Positions 9,688-20,388 of a stretch of 64,000 nt of DNA are shown piece after piece. The notes under the pieces were generated by a model, which was given only the letters and a program-made list of their open reading frames with translations, was not told where the DNA came from and did not search any database. The position numbers and the translations under genes are program-made. Within the stretch, counting starts at the first letter, position 1. Every line of letters begins with the position of its first letter. Source of the stretch: Mesorhizobium sp. B1-1-8 (GTDB lineage: Bacteria > Pseudomonadota > Alphaproteobacteria > Rhizobiales > Rhizobiaceae); assembly GCF_006442795.2 (NCBI RefSeq), contig NZ_CP083956.1:3449501-3513500 (forward strand). Direction: 5' to 3'.

Positions 9688-10296
9688 GTGAAGTCGGGCA
9701 AGATGAGGGTGGGCGGATCGACATCGGCTGCGGCGCTGCTTGCGCTCACGCTTGCCGGCTGCGCGGCATTAGGCGCCAAGCCGGCGCCGCTCGACACATT
9801 CGAGCTTTCCGCTCCCTCGATCGACATGCGCGGCCACAGCCGCCGCCAGATCCTGATCGCCCAGCCTTCGGCGCTTAAGGCGCTGGACAGCCAGAACATC
9901 GTCATCAGGCCATCCGACAGCTCGATCCAGTATCTCAAGGGAGCGCAATGGGCGGACCGGCTACCGCTCATCGTGCAGGCAAGGCTGGCCGAGACCTTCC
10001 AGCATTCCGGCAGCTTTGCCGGCGTCGGCAAGCCGGGCGAGGGGCTGGCGATCGACTACCAGATCATCGTCGAGGTGCGGACTTTCGACGTCCGCGTCAA
10101 CGGCGGCGATCATGCCGATGTCGACCTGTTCGTGCGCATCCTCAACGACCGCAACGGCGAGGTGCGTGCCTCGAAGGGCTTCAGCGCGAGCGCGCCGGTC
10201 TCGGGCGGCGGCAACGCCGCCTATGTCGGTGCGCTGGACGCAGCATTTGGCAAGGCGGCCAAGGATATTGTTCGCTGGACGGATTCGGTGATCTGA
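9688..10296 (+). CDS. ABC-type transport auxiliary lipoprotein (PqiC/DUF330-like)
   Basis: A 202-residue predicted lipoprotein and last gene of the lipid-transport operon. The signal segment AAALLALTLAGC ends in a lipobox (LAGC). The body resembles the ABC-type transport auxiliary lipoprotein family, including the WADRLPLIVQARLAETFQ stretch typical of PqiC-like proteins. GTG at 9688 is taken as the start because G-rich sequence precedes it. ATG at 9703 is equally possible and keeps the whole signal peptide. It is probably anchored in the outer membrane as partner of the MCE protein. A strong terminator follows 36 bases after the stop. Confidence 0.82.
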   Translation: MKSGKMRVGGSTSAAALLALTLAGCAALGAKPAPLDTFELSAPSIDMRGHSRRQILIAQPSALKALDSQNIVIRPSDSSIQYLKGAQWADRLPLIVQARLAETFQHSGSFAGVGKPGEGLAIDYQIIVEVRTFDVRVNGGDHADVDLFVRILNDRNGEVRASKGFSASAPVSGGGNAAYVGALDAAFGKAAKDIVRWTDSVI

Positions 10297-10332
10297 AGCG
10301 CGCCAGGCGCCAATCAGGCATCGAGGACATGA

Positions 10333-10366
10333 AAAAGGCGGACCGAGGTCCGCCTTTTGTTTTTGT
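10333..10366 (+). terminator. Rho-independent terminator after the lipid-transport operon
   Basis: AAAAGGCGGAC pairs perfectly with GTCCGCCTTTT around the 4-base loop CGAG, and T-rich sequence follows. The A run on the left arm means it can also act on the reverse strand, ending the giant gpr transcript that stops at 10388. Confidence 0.9.
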
Positions 10367-10387
10367 TTGAGCAATGCGCTCGCCGGC

Positions 10388-13300
10388 TCAGTGCAGGCGG
10401 CCGCTGGCGTGGGCCAGCATGGTGTAGACCTTGCCGGTATCAGAGGTCAGATAGGTCTGCGCCATGATGTTGTCGCGGTCGTTGCGCGACACGTCCTTGA
10501 GCAGCTTCTCGAAATCGTCGCAATAGCGGTCGACGGCGGCGCGGAACTCGGCTTCAGCCTGGTACTTGCGGCGGATCTCGTCGAAGGTCTGCTGGCCTTT
10601 CAGCGTGTATAGACGGCGCGTGAACACGTCGCGTTCGCCGCGGCGGTAGCGGTTCCACAGCTCGATCGAGGCGTCATGATCGATCGCCCGCGCGATGTCG
10701 ACGGACAGCGAATTGAGCGATTCCATGACATGCAGCGGCGAGCGCTGGGCGGGTGCTGCGCGCGGCGCTTCCGCGGGTGCGGCCGGCCTCAGCTCCTCCT
10801 CGCGCGATGCGTTGGTCAGCAGATCGCGCACCCAGCCGCCCTGCGGCGACTTGCCGTTGGGGTCGCGGCGCGGCGCCGTCTCGGCGGGGCGCTCGAGGTC
10901 GAGCGTGCCGCGCAGCGTGGTCTCCGCCAGCGGCGGGGCCTGCGGCGGAGCACGGAATTCCGGCTGTTGTGGTTGCGGCTGCGGCGCCGGCGGACGACGC
11001 AGCGGCTCGGCGGCACGGGCCGGCGCTTGCGGCGCAGGACGCAGGCCGCGCGGCTCGCCGGCGTCGCTGCTGCCGCTGCGGCCGGATTTGGCGACGATAT
11101 CCGACAGTTCCTTGAGCGCGTTGATCTGCTCGGCGACGGCGCGGCGGATGGCCGAGGTCGATTCCTTGGCCTCCTCCGGCATCTCGATGACGCCCTTCTT
11201 CAGCTCGGCGCGTGTGAGATCGAGCTCGCTCTTGATCGAACCGGCGGTGCGCCGCATCTCTTCCGTCGCGTCGGCGAAGCGGCGCGTTGCCGAATCGACC
11301 ACATCGGCGATGGCGGTGCGGATCTTCTCCGCCGATTCCATCGTCCGGCCTTCGGCGTTCTGCATCGTCTGCCCGACCAGGTTCTCGAACGATCGCATCA
11401 CCTTCTCGAGATCTTCCGATTTCTTGACCAGGCCGACCGCGAGATCTTCCAGCGAAGACTGCCGCTCCAGCGTGTGTTCGAGATTGCTCTGCGCGGAACT
11501 CAAGAGATCCGAAGCGCTGGAGAGCAGACGGCTGTGCTCGTCGAACTTGGTCGCGATCGAGGCGACCTCGCGCAAGGTTGCCGACGACAGGTCGGTGAGC
11601 CGCGTCGTGTTGGAATCGACCAGGCGCGCCGAGCTGGCGAAGGTCTGGGCGGCCCTTTCCGTGGTCGTGGCGAAGCTCTGCGTGCTGCCGTTAAGGCGCT
11701 CCTCGACCTGACCGAGGTTGACGGCCGCCTGATCGATCAGCTGGCCCAGCTGCGCGCTGGACGTCGTCATGCGGCCGATGAGGTCGGCGACACTGTCGGC
11801 AAGCGTCTCGCGCGCGCCTTCGACAGCCGAAAGCGTCTCGGCGGTGCGGCTGGCGAGCGCGTTGACGAGGGCGGCGTTTTCGCTGCGCAGCTTCTCGGTC
11901 GCCCGTTCGGTGACCGCTTCCATGCTCTTTTGCAGTTCCGAGCCGCCCTGGGCGAAGCGCTCGACCAGGGGCTTTGCCGTCTCGTCGAGGATCTTCGACA
12001 TTTCGGCGGAACGTGCCGCAAGCATGGTGTTGAGTTCGCGGGTGTTGGAGGCAATGGTCCTGGCCGCCTCATTGGTGCTCTGGCCGATATGCTGGCCGAC
12101 CGCGGTGAAAGTTTCGGCAATGACGTTGGCGCGTGAAATGAGCTGCGCCTCGGCGCTGGAGACCTGCTCGCTGAGCTTCTGGCCCATCGTCTCGGCGGTG
12201 TAGGCGAGGCGGTTCTCGACGCTCGCAACCTGCTCCTCGACACGCGCGGCAGCCGCCGCTGCGCTCGACGCCAGCCGATCGTCGGCGCCGGCCAGCGCCT
12301 GCTCGATCTCACGGGCGTGGACGGCGAGTTCCTGGCCGGTCTGGCGGGCGCGATCGGCGACGCGCTGCTCGGTGCTGGCGAAGGCGCCGACGATGGTGTC
12401 GGCATGTCCGCCGATCGTCGAGGTGCTGTCGGCAATGCGCGAGACGAGCCGCTGATCGGCATCGTCGAAGATGCGGGCAATCTCGGACGCCCTTGACGAC
12501 AGCGCTTCCGAACCCTCGGCGATGCGCGAGATCAGGTGCTGGTCGGCGGCATCGAAGACGCGGCCGAGATCGGAGGCGCGGGCCGCAAGCGCCTCAGCCG
12601 ATTCGCTGATGCGCATGGCAAGCCGCTCATCGGCGCCCTCGAAATTGCGCAGGATATCGCCGGCGCGAGCGGCAAGAGACTGCGCCGTCTCGACCGCGCG
12701 GGCGACCAGCTTCTGGTCGGCGGCATCGAAGGTGCCGGCGATCTCGCTGGCGCGGGCGGCCAGCTTGTCGGCTGTTGCCTCGGCGCGGGCCATCAGCGTG
12801 TTGGAGGCATCGTCGGCGCGGCCCATGAGCATGTTGGATGTATCCTGGGCACGCTCGTGCAGGCGGCGATCCGCCTCCTCGAAGGCGTGGGCGATATCCT
12901 CGGCCCTGGCAAGCAGCGCAGCCGAAGTCTGTTCGGCACGCTCGGCGATCTTGCGATCGGCGTCGCTGAAGGCGAGGCCGGCCTGCTCATGCAGGGTGCT
13001 GGTGACTTCCATGACCTTGTCGCGCAAGGCACCGGCAACGAAGACAGCGGTCTTTTCGAGCACGCCGCGGACATTGTCGACGCCGGTCGACAGCGCCCGC
13101 TCCATGGTCCCGGCGCGTTCCTCGATGATGCCGGTCTGCCGGCTGAAGGCCTGCTCGATCTTCTCGACATCGGCGGCAATGGCGGCCGAGATGTCGTTGC
13201 TCCTGGCGGCGATCTGGTCGATATGACCCGACACCGAACGGTCGACGTCCTTGCGCGCATCGACGAGCTTGGCGAGGTCGTCCTCGAGCGCCCGGGCCAG

Positions 13301-16300
13301 CATGTCGCGGCCTTCGGACAACTTGCCGACATGGCCGGCGATGACGTCGTCGATCTCGGAGCGGCTCTCGGAGAGCTTCTGCAGGTCGGTTTCGAGTGCG
13401 CGCCTGAGGATGTCGCGGCCCTCGGCCAGTTTCTCGACCTGTCCGGCGACCAGTCCGTCGATGCCGGCGCGGCTTTCGGCCAGCTTGGCAAGATCGGCTT
13501 CGAGCGCACGCGTGAGGAGATCGCGGCCCTCGGCGAGTTTCTCGACTTGGCCGGTGACGAGCCCGTCGATGCTGGAACGGCTCTCGGCCAGCCTGGCGAG
13601 ATCGGCTTCAAGGGCGCGCTTGAGGATGTCGCGGCCCTCGGCCAGCTTTTCGACCTGGCCGGCGACCAGCCCATCGATGCTGGAACGGCTCTCGGCAAGC
13701 TTGGCGAGATCGTCTTCGAGTGCCCTGGACAGCGCGGCGCGGTCCTGCGAGAGCCTGTCGGTATGGCCCTGCATGAGGCCGCTGACATTGCCCATGTCGG
13801 CTTCAAGGGCCCGCGAAAGTTCGGCGCGGTGATCGGTGATCTTCTGCGAATGATCGATGACGGCGCCCTGGATCGTGTTGAGATCCGCTTCCAGCGCGCG
13901 CTTCAGGATATCGCGGCCTTCGGCCAGCTTCTCGACCTGCCCGGCGACCAGCCCATCGATGCTGGAGCGGCTTTCGGCAAGCTTGGCGAGATCCTCCTCG
14001 AGCGACTTGGCTAGCACCGAGCGGTCCTGGACAAGCCTGTTCTGATGGTCGGCGATGGCGCCGCTGACCGTCTGCAGGTCGGCTTCCAGAGCCCTGGACA
14101 ACTGGCCGCGGTCCTCCAGCAGCTTGTCGGAATGTCCGGCGATGGCGCCCTTGATCGTGTTGAGATCGGCTTCGAGCGCGCGCTTCAAGATATCGCGGCC
14201 TTCGGCGAGCTTCTCGACCTGGCCGGCAACCAGGCCGTCGATGCTGGCGCGGCTTTCGGCCAGCTTGGCGAGGTCGGCTTCCAGCGTCTGCGACAGCAGG
14301 CTGCGGTCGTCGGCGAGCTTGCCGGCGTGACCTTCGATCAGATTGCGAATGCCGGTGAGGTCGTCCTCCAGCGCGCGGCTGAGTTCGCCCCTGTCTTCGG
14401 CCAGCTTCGAGGAATGGGTCTCGATCAGGTTCCTGATGCCGATGATGTCGGTCTCGAGCGCCTTGGCGAGCACGGCGCGGCCCTCGGCGATCTTCTCGAC
14501 CTGGCCGGCGACGAGGCCGTCGACGCTGGCGCGGCTGTCGGCCAGCTTGCTGAGATCGGCTTCGAGAGCGCGCGCCAGGATATTGCGGCCCTCGGCCAGC
14601 TTTCCGACATGACCCGCGACCATTTCGTCAATCAATGTACGGGCTTGCACGAGTTTTCCGGAGTCTTCGTTCAATGCCTGGGCGAGGCGGTTGCGGCCTT
14701 CCTCGAGCTGTTCGAGATGGGCGCCGAGCGAGGCGTCGATGGCGGCGCGCGACTCATTGACCTTGCGCAGATCCTCGTCCAGCGCGCGCGAGATCAGGTT
14801 ACGGCCCTCGGCCAGCTTCTGCACCTGGTTGGTCACCGCGGCATCGATGCCGGCGCGGCCCTCGGCGAATTTCGCCAGATCCGCCTCCATGGCGGCGGCC
14901 ATGCGGTCGCGGCTTTCCGAAAGCTTGCGGCTGTGATTCTCGACCGCTTCCTCGATGCCGACGCGGGCATCGGCAAGCCGCTGGATGTCGGCGTCGAAGG
15001 AGCGCGATACCACGTGGCGGGCAGCCTCCATGCGCCCGGCGAAGTCGGTGGCGCGGGCCTCGAGCATGGACGAGGTCGACGAGATGATGTCGGCCATGTC
15101 GGCGCCGATCTGGGTTTTGCCCTGATCGATCATCGACGACAGCTGGTCCTTGCTCTCGGCGAAGGTGTGGGCGATCTCGCGGGCACGCTCGACCAGCGTC
15201 TCGTTGATCTGGCGGGCGCGGGCTTCGAGCGCGGCATTGAGCTTCTGGGTGCCGGTATCGAGCGCCTCCGCACGGGTCTGGAATTCGCTGATCAGCGCCT
15301 GGCCGCGTTCGGCTAGTGTCCGCTCGATGCCGTTGAGGCTGTTTTCGAATTCCGAACTCAGCGTGCGCGCGGCGCCGCCGAGCAGCGAGACCATGCCATG
15401 GGTGCGGTCGTCGAGCAGGTCGGTCAGCGAGCGCGTCAGCCCGTCCGTGGTGTCGGTCAGCTTGGCGATGCGGGTGTCGAGAAGGCTGGCGAAGGCCTCG
15501 CCGGAAGTCGACAGCTTGTCGGTGATGGTATCGAGACGGCCCTCCACCGAATCGAAGATCGACATCGAGCTTTCGTTGATGCGATCGATCAGCGTGTCGC
15601 CCGAATTGTTGATCGTCATCGACAGCTTGGTCGAGGCATTGAGGATGGAGTCGCGGATGATGTCGCTGGCGGCGCCGATTTCGTCGCGCAACGTCTCGTG
15701 GGCGCCGGCGATCGAGGCGCGCACGCGCTCGGCATGGGTGACGACCGCTTCGCGTTCGCTGCCCAGGCCATCGACCAGATTGCGGATGCGGGCCTCATTT
15801 TCGGAATAGGAGCGCTCGATCTGGTTGACCTCGCTGTGGACCAGCGTTTCGAGCTCGACGGCACGGGCCAGGGTGCGCTCGATGCCTTCGCCCATCGCCG
15901 CGACCTCGCGGCGAACGGCCTGGCCGATCATCATGACGCGGTCCTGGGCGAGGTTTTCCGGCTCGGCCAGGCGGAAGGCGACTTCGGTCATCGATTGCGC
16001 GGCAATGCGCATTTCCTGCGCGCGCCGGATCATGGCAGCGAAAGCCCAGAACAGGATCACGGGCAGTATCGTCGCGACCGCCAGGCCGATCAGCTCGGGG
16101 CGGGCGAAGAACTGGTCGAAGGTGCGGATCTTCCAGATGCCGGGGCCGAACAAAAGGTTGGCCAGACCGCCGGCGCCGGCGATCCAGGCCAGCGAGATGA
16201 AGGCCACGACCCAGTAGACCGTGCTCGAGGCACGCTTGTTGAGGCCGTGCAGCAGCGTCCGGTAGTCCTTCTGGCGGTCGTCATTGGCTGGGGTGAAGCC

Positions 16301-16615
16301 ATTTGCCGGCGTGAAGCCCGGGGCAGGCGTGAAGCCCGCCGGCTGCGCGCCATTGCGCGATTCGACCGGGCGCAATTCGGCCGGCTTTGTCTTGGGCGCG
16401 GCTGCCGGAGCCTGGGCCTGGGCTGCCGGTTCGGTCCTCTGGCTGCGACCTTCACGCGCCAGCTCGTCCGCCGCCTGCGATATCTGGGCTTCGAGATCCT
16501 CCATCGACGCCGCCATATCGAGCCCGCCGTCGCCGCTGAGATCGAGATCCAGCGCTTTTTCCAGTTCCGCGGCTACGTCGCTCTCGAGAGATTTGGTCGT
16601 CGGTGTCTTAGCCAT
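10388..16615 (-). CDS. gpr: Giant coiled-coil membrane protein, growth-pole-ring (GPR/RgsE) homologue
   Basis: A 2,075-residue protein. Residues 1-125 are acidic then Pro/Ala-rich, with GFTPA three times at about 94-108. Two membrane segments lie at about 131-156 and 174-196. Almost all the rest is helical. Residues about 570-1110 carry tandem units in two lengths: 36 residues (for example SIDGLVAGQVEKLAEGRD within LAKLAESR...RALEAD) and 29 residues. A second 29-residue series (ADQHLISRIAEGSEALSSR type) occupies about 1260-1400. After a Pro-rich linker, a conserved folded C-terminus ends the protein. Size, topology and apolipoprotein-like repeats match the Agrobacterium GPR protein (about 2,115 residues), which forms a ring at the growing pole, and Sinorhizobium RgsE. 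Annotation pipelines often call this kinesin-like or apolipoprotein-like; no motor domain is present. Confidence 0.85.
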   Translation of the reverse strand: MAKTPTTKSLESDVAAELEKALDLDLSGDGGLDMAASMEDLEAQISQAADELAREGRSQRTEPAAQAQAPAAAPKTKPAELRPVESRNGAQPAGFTPAPGFTPANGFTPANDDRQKDYRTLLHGLNKRASSTVYWVVAFISLAWIAGAGGLANLLFGPGIWKIRTFDQFFARPELIGLAVATILPVILFWAFAAMIRRAQEMRIAAQSMTEVAFRLAEPENLAQDRVMMIGQAVRREVAAMGEGIERTLARAVELETLVHSEVNQIERSYSENEARIRNLVDGLGSEREAVVTHAERVRASIAGAHETLRDEIGAASDIIRDSILNASTKLSMTINNSGDTLIDRINESSMSIFDSVEGRLDTITDKLSTSGEAFASLLDTRIAKLTDTTDGLTRSLTDLLDDRTHGMVSLLGGAARTLSSEFENSLNGIERTLAERGQALISEFQTRAEALDTGTQKLNAALEARARQINETLVERAREIAHTFAESKDQLSSMIDQGKTQIGADMADIISSTSSMLEARATDFAGRMEAARHVVSRSFDADIQRLADARVGIEEAVENHSRKLSESRDRMAAAMEADLAKFAEGRAGIDAAVTNQVQKLAEGRNLISRALDEDLRKVNESRAAIDASLGAHLEQLEEGRNRLAQALNEDSGKLVQARTLIDEMVAGHVGKLAEGRNILARALEADLSKLADSRASVDGLVAGQVEKIAEGRAVLAKALETDIIGIRNLIETHSSKLAEDRGELSRALEDDLTGIRNLIEGHAGKLADDRSLLSQTLEADLAKLAESRASIDGLVAGQVEKLAEGRDILKRALEADLNTIKGAIAGHSDKLLEDRGQLSRALEADLQTVSGAIADHQNRLVQDRSVLAKSLEEDLAKLAESRSSIDGLVAGQVEKLAEGRDILKRALEADLNTIQGAVIDHSQKITDHRAELSRALEADMGNVSGLMQGHTDRLSQDRAALSRALEDDLAKLAESRSSIDGLVAGQVEKLAEGRDILKRALEADLARLAESRSSIDGLVTGQVEKLAEGRDLLTRALEADLAKLAESRAGIDGLVAGQVEKLAEGRDILRRALETDLQKLSESRSEIDDVIAGHVGKLSEGRDMLARALEDDLAKLVDARKDVDRSVSGHIDQIAARSNDISAAIAADVEKIEQAFSRQTGIIEERAGTMERALSTGVDNVRGVLEKTAVFVAGALRDKVMEVTSTLHEQAGLAFSDADRKIAERAEQTSAALLARAEDIAHAFEEADRRLHERAQDTSNMLMGRADDASNTLMARAEATADKLAARASEIAGTFDAADQKLVARAVETAQSLAARAGDILRNFEGADERLAMRISESAEALAARASDLGRVFDAADQHLISRIAEGSEALSSRASEIARIFDDADQRLVSRIADSTSTIGGHADTIVGAFASTEQRVADRARQTGQELAVHAREIEQALAGADDRLASSAAAAAARVEEQVASVENRLAYTAETMGQKLSEQVSSAEAQLISRANVIAETFTAVGQHIGQSTNEAARTIASNTRELNTMLAARSAEMSKILDETAKPLVERFAQGGSELQKSMEAVTERATEKLRSENAALVNALASRTAETLSAVEGARETLADSVADLIGRMTTSSAQLGQLIDQAAVNLGQVEERLNGSTQSFATTTERAAQTFASSARLVDSNTTRLTDLSSATLREVASIATKFDEHSRLLSSASDLLSSAQSNLEHTLERQSSLEDLAVGLVKKSEDLEKVMRSFENLVGQTMQNAEGRTMESAEKIRTAIADVVDSATRRFADATEEMRRTAGSIKSELDLTRAELKKGVIEMPEEAKESTSAIRRAVAEQINALKELSDIVAKSGRSGSSDAGEPRGLRPAPQAPARAAEPLRRPPAPQPQPQQPEFRAPPQAPPLAETTLRGTLDLERPAETAPRRDPNGKSPQGGWVRDLLTNASREEELRPAAPAEAPRAAPAQRSPLHVMESLNSLSVDIARAIDHDASIELWNRYRRGERDVFTRRLYTLKGQQTFDEIRRKYQAEAEFRAAVDRYCDDFEKLLKDVSRNDRDNIMAQTYLTSDTGKVYTMLAHASGRLH
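13300..14650 (-). repeat. Region of 108-bp and 87-bp coding repeats inside gpr
   Basis: The DNA encoding residues about 655-1105 of the giant protein consists of closely related in-frame units of 108 bp (36 codons) and 87 bp (29 codons). Several neighbouring 108-bp units differ at only a few codons, for example those at about 13400-13720. Such near-identity invites unequal recombination and copy-number change. Boundaries given are approximate. Confidence 0.8.
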
Positions 16616-16904
16616 GCCTTCGCTACCCTGTACTAGCTGCCGGGGGACTTATGATTTTGGCCTGATTTTGGCTTGTCGATCCCACGCAGGAGGCTGAAAA
16701 ATGGACCTTCGTATCGTAATGACACACAGGGGTAAAGAAAACATGCATTCCGGCGGATACGTAAAACTTTAAATATAAGGTTAACGGAAGCGTGATTTGG
16801 GTGCCTCTGTGACAACATTTTTCCCCGCCAGTCGTTAACCCGTTGGCGACGGGAATCGCCTAATTTTCGGGGCGGCCTGCCTGCCCGATGGAGTTGCAGA
16901 GCGT
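16616..16904. other. Divergent promoter region between gpr and the Hpt gene
   Basis: This 289-bp gap is AT-richer than its surroundings, especially 16690-16800, and must hold both promoters. A pair of TTAA elements lies at 16769-16772 and 16781-16784 (8-base spacing) and a further GTTAAC at about 16834. These resemble CtrA half-sites, but the canonical spacing is 7. No gene is seen. Confidence 0.4.
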
Positions 16905-17273
16905 ATGCGTGGTGAGAGCGGTATAGCGTTTTCCATGCCCGGTGGCGACGTCTCGGGGACGGCAGGAGCCCGCCCTGTGGATCTAGCCCATCTGGCGCGC
17001 CAGACGATGGGTGACCGCGAGCTCGAACGGGAAGTGCTGGCGCTGTTCGTGCAGCAGGCGCTGTCGGTCCGCGACAAGGTCCTCGACGCCGACGCCAGGG
17101 AACGGGTGCTTCTCGCACATAGCCTGAAAGGCTCGGCGCGCGGGGTCGGCGCCTTTGCAGTCGCCGAATGCGCCGCCACCATAGAGAAGCAGCCTGACGA
17201 TGCGCGCCTGCTGCAGAGGCTTGGCATACTGATCGAAGAAGTGCGCGACTTCATCGCCGCCATCAGCCGCTAA
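16905..17273 (+). CDS. Orphan Hpt-domain phosphotransfer protein
   Basis: A 122-residue protein carrying a single histidine-phosphotransfer domain. The phosphorylatable histidine lies in LLAHSLKGSARGVGA, the typical HxxKGSA-type helix. A short disordered N-terminal tail of about 30 residues precedes the helical bundle. No kinase or receiver gene is adjacent. Such orphan Hpt proteins relay phosphate between a hybrid kinase and a response regulator. The hybrid kinase CckA, encoded 15 kb away, normally uses ChpT rather than an Hpt protein, so the partner is unknown. It is divergent from gpr and shares its upstream region. Confidence 0.82.
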   Translation: MRGESGIAFSMPGGDVSGTAGARPVDLAHLARQTMGDRELEREVLALFVQQALSVRDKVLDADARERVLLAHSLKGSARGVGAFAVAECAATIEKQPDDARLLQRLGILIEEVRDFIAAISR

Positions 17274-17298
17274 GGCGCTGAAAGCGGGCTCAGGCCAT

Positions 17299-17340
17299 GC
17301 ATGTCGTCTTGCCAAACAGCTGCGCTTTTTTGGGACATGC
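17299..17340. repeat. Degenerate copy of a palindromic intergenic repeat
   Basis: The outer arms GCATGTC and GACATGC flank a centre resembling the element at 54282-54330 (CCAAACAGCTGCGCTTTTTTGGG against CCGAAACCGCTGCACACTTTCGGG). It lies between the Hpt and ferredoxin genes and looks like a decayed member of the same rhizobial intergenic repeat family. Confidence 0.5.
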
Positions 17341-17455
17341 GCCGGCGCCGGCAAACCGCCCTCTTCCAAAAAAGCGTCATGCGGTGGCGTTTTCGCGCCG
17401 CAGTTGACTTGTCCGGCGGAGTGATTATCTCGGCTGCGACTCCTTCAGGTGACAA

Positions 17456-18900
<1,445 letters not shown>

Positions 18901-18906
18901 CGGTCG

Positions 18907-20388
18907 CTACTCCGACAGAATAGGCGCGTCGTGCTCGGCCTGGCCGCGGAGCGGCTTTTCCGGCATCAGCGCAAGCATTATCAACGCCAGAAACAGGATC
19001 GTTGCCGCGACCAGAAAAATCATGACGAAAGCTTCGCCCGACGCGATGACGCCGGCCGAACGCGCGCCTTCGCCGGCCAGCGGCAGGCCGTAACCCAACG
19101 CAACTGCGCCGAGGATCGCGACCCCCAGTGCGCTGCCCAATGAGCGAAGGAAGGTCAACACGCCGGTGGCGACGCCGAGATGTGCCCTGTCGACGGCGTT
19201 CTGAACCGATACGGTGGCGACGGGAAACGTCGTTCCGCTGCCCAGACCGATCAAGGTCGTCAGTATCTCCACCGTCAGCAGCGAGGCATGCGCCGCCACC
19301 ATGCCGAGCACGCCGAGGCACAGCACTGCGAAGATCACGCCCACCATCGCGATCCGCTTGTAATGGACGAAGCGCGGTATTGTGCGTCCGCTGAAGGTCG
19401 CGCCGGCGACGGTCCCGAGCATGAAGCCGAGCAGGGCGATGCCCGATTCACTTGCCGAAAGCCCGATGATCGATTGCAGATAGACCGGCAGGTAGACGGC
19501 AAGGCCGATGTTGGAGGCCTGCAGCAGGAACAATGAACTCGTGCCTGCCAGAACGATGGGGTTACCGAGCACTTCGAGCGAGATCAGCGGCTCAGCGGCA
19601 CGCATGAGCCGCAGCGCGAAGGCGGCCCAGACAACCGCAGAACAGCCAAGCAATCCCAGGATTTCGCGCGACAGCCATGGGTAGGCGCTGCCGCCCCAAT
19701 TCAGCGCCAGCAGCAGCAGCGCGGTTGCCACGATCAATAGAAGCGCTCCGAGACCGTCGATGCGATGATGTTTTGCTGTGATCGGCAGCTTCTTCAGAGG
19801 CTTGTTGATGATCGCCATTGCCAGAAGGCCGAGGGGCATGTTGATCCAGAAGATCAGCGACCAGTGCAGGTGTTCGGCGAAGGTGCCTCCGAGCAGCGGA
19901 CCGGCGATGCTGGCAACCGCCCAGGTGCCGGCAATCCACGCGGCGTAACGCGCCCGCTCGCGCGGCGGCACCAGGTCGCCGATCACCGTCTGCGCCAGCG
20001 CAAACAAGCCGCCGCCGCCCGCACCCTGGATCGCGCGTCCGACGATGAGCACCAGCATGTTGGGGGCAAGCGCGCTGACCAGCGAGCCAGCAAGAAAAAT
20101 CAGGATCGCCGCGTAGACGGTCGGCCGGCGTCCGTAGACGTCGGAGATCTTGCCGTAGAGCGGCGCCATCGCGGTGGCGGTCAGAAGATAGCCGGTCACG
20201 ATCCACGGCAGATATTCGGCATGGCCAAGCAGCCGCCCCATAGTCGGCATGGCAGGGGCGACGATGGTCTGGTCAAGCGCCGCCAGCAGCATCGACAGCA
20301 GCACGCCGCCGATGATGGCGTTTTTCTCGCTCTCGGTCAGCGGCGAGGAGGTGGTTTCCATCGTGCGGGCGTCGACGGTCTGATCCAT
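18907..20388 (-). CDS. MFS drug exporter, DHA2 (14-TM) family
   Basis: A 493-residue transporter with about 14 hydrophobic segments, the count expected of DHA2-family multidrug exporters. Motif A-like sequence YGKISDVYGRRPT lies between the second and third segments and GRAIQGAGGGGLFALAQ in segment 4-5. The ATG at 20388 is preferred over an upstream one because GGAAGAA is well placed. The C-terminus ends in an acidic tail. It converges with the ferredoxin reductase with only 6 bp between stops. No adjacent regulator or membrane-fusion gene is visible, so it probably acts alone in the inner membrane. Confidence 0.9.
   Translation of the reverse strand: MDQTVDARTMETTSSPLTESEKNAIIGGVLLSMLLAALDQTIVAPAMPTMGRLLGHAEYLPWIVTGYLLTATAMAPLYGKISDVYGRRPTVYAAILIFLAGSLVSALAPNMLVLIVGRAIQGAGGGGLFALAQTVIGDLVPPRERARYAAWIAGTWAVASIAGPLLGGTFAEHLHWSLIFWINMPLGLLAMAIINKPLKKLPITAKHHRIDGLGALLLIVATALLLLALNWGGSAYPWLSREILGLLGCSAVVWAAFALRLMRAAEPLISLEVLGNPIVLAGTSSLFLLQASNIGLAVYLPVYLQSIIGLSASESGIALLGFMLGTVAGATFSGRTIPRFVHYKRIAMVGVIFAVLCLGVLGMVAAHASLLTVEILTTLIGLGSGTTFPVATVSVQNAVDRAHLGVATGVLTFLRSLGSALGVAILGAVALGYGLPLAGEGARSAGVIASGEAFVMIFLVAATILFLALIMLALMPEKPLRGQAEHDAPILSE

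Noticed and set aside
13300..14650. CRISPR-like regular repeats
   Set aside because: The periodicity is in-frame protein repeat coding (36 and 29 codons); there are no unique spacers and no cas genes.
10676..16636. Long open frames on the + strand opposite the giant gpr gene
   Set aside because: They mirror the codon bias and repeats of the reverse-strand gene, have no ribosome sites and give His/Arg/Gln-rich or Ser/Ala-rich translations.
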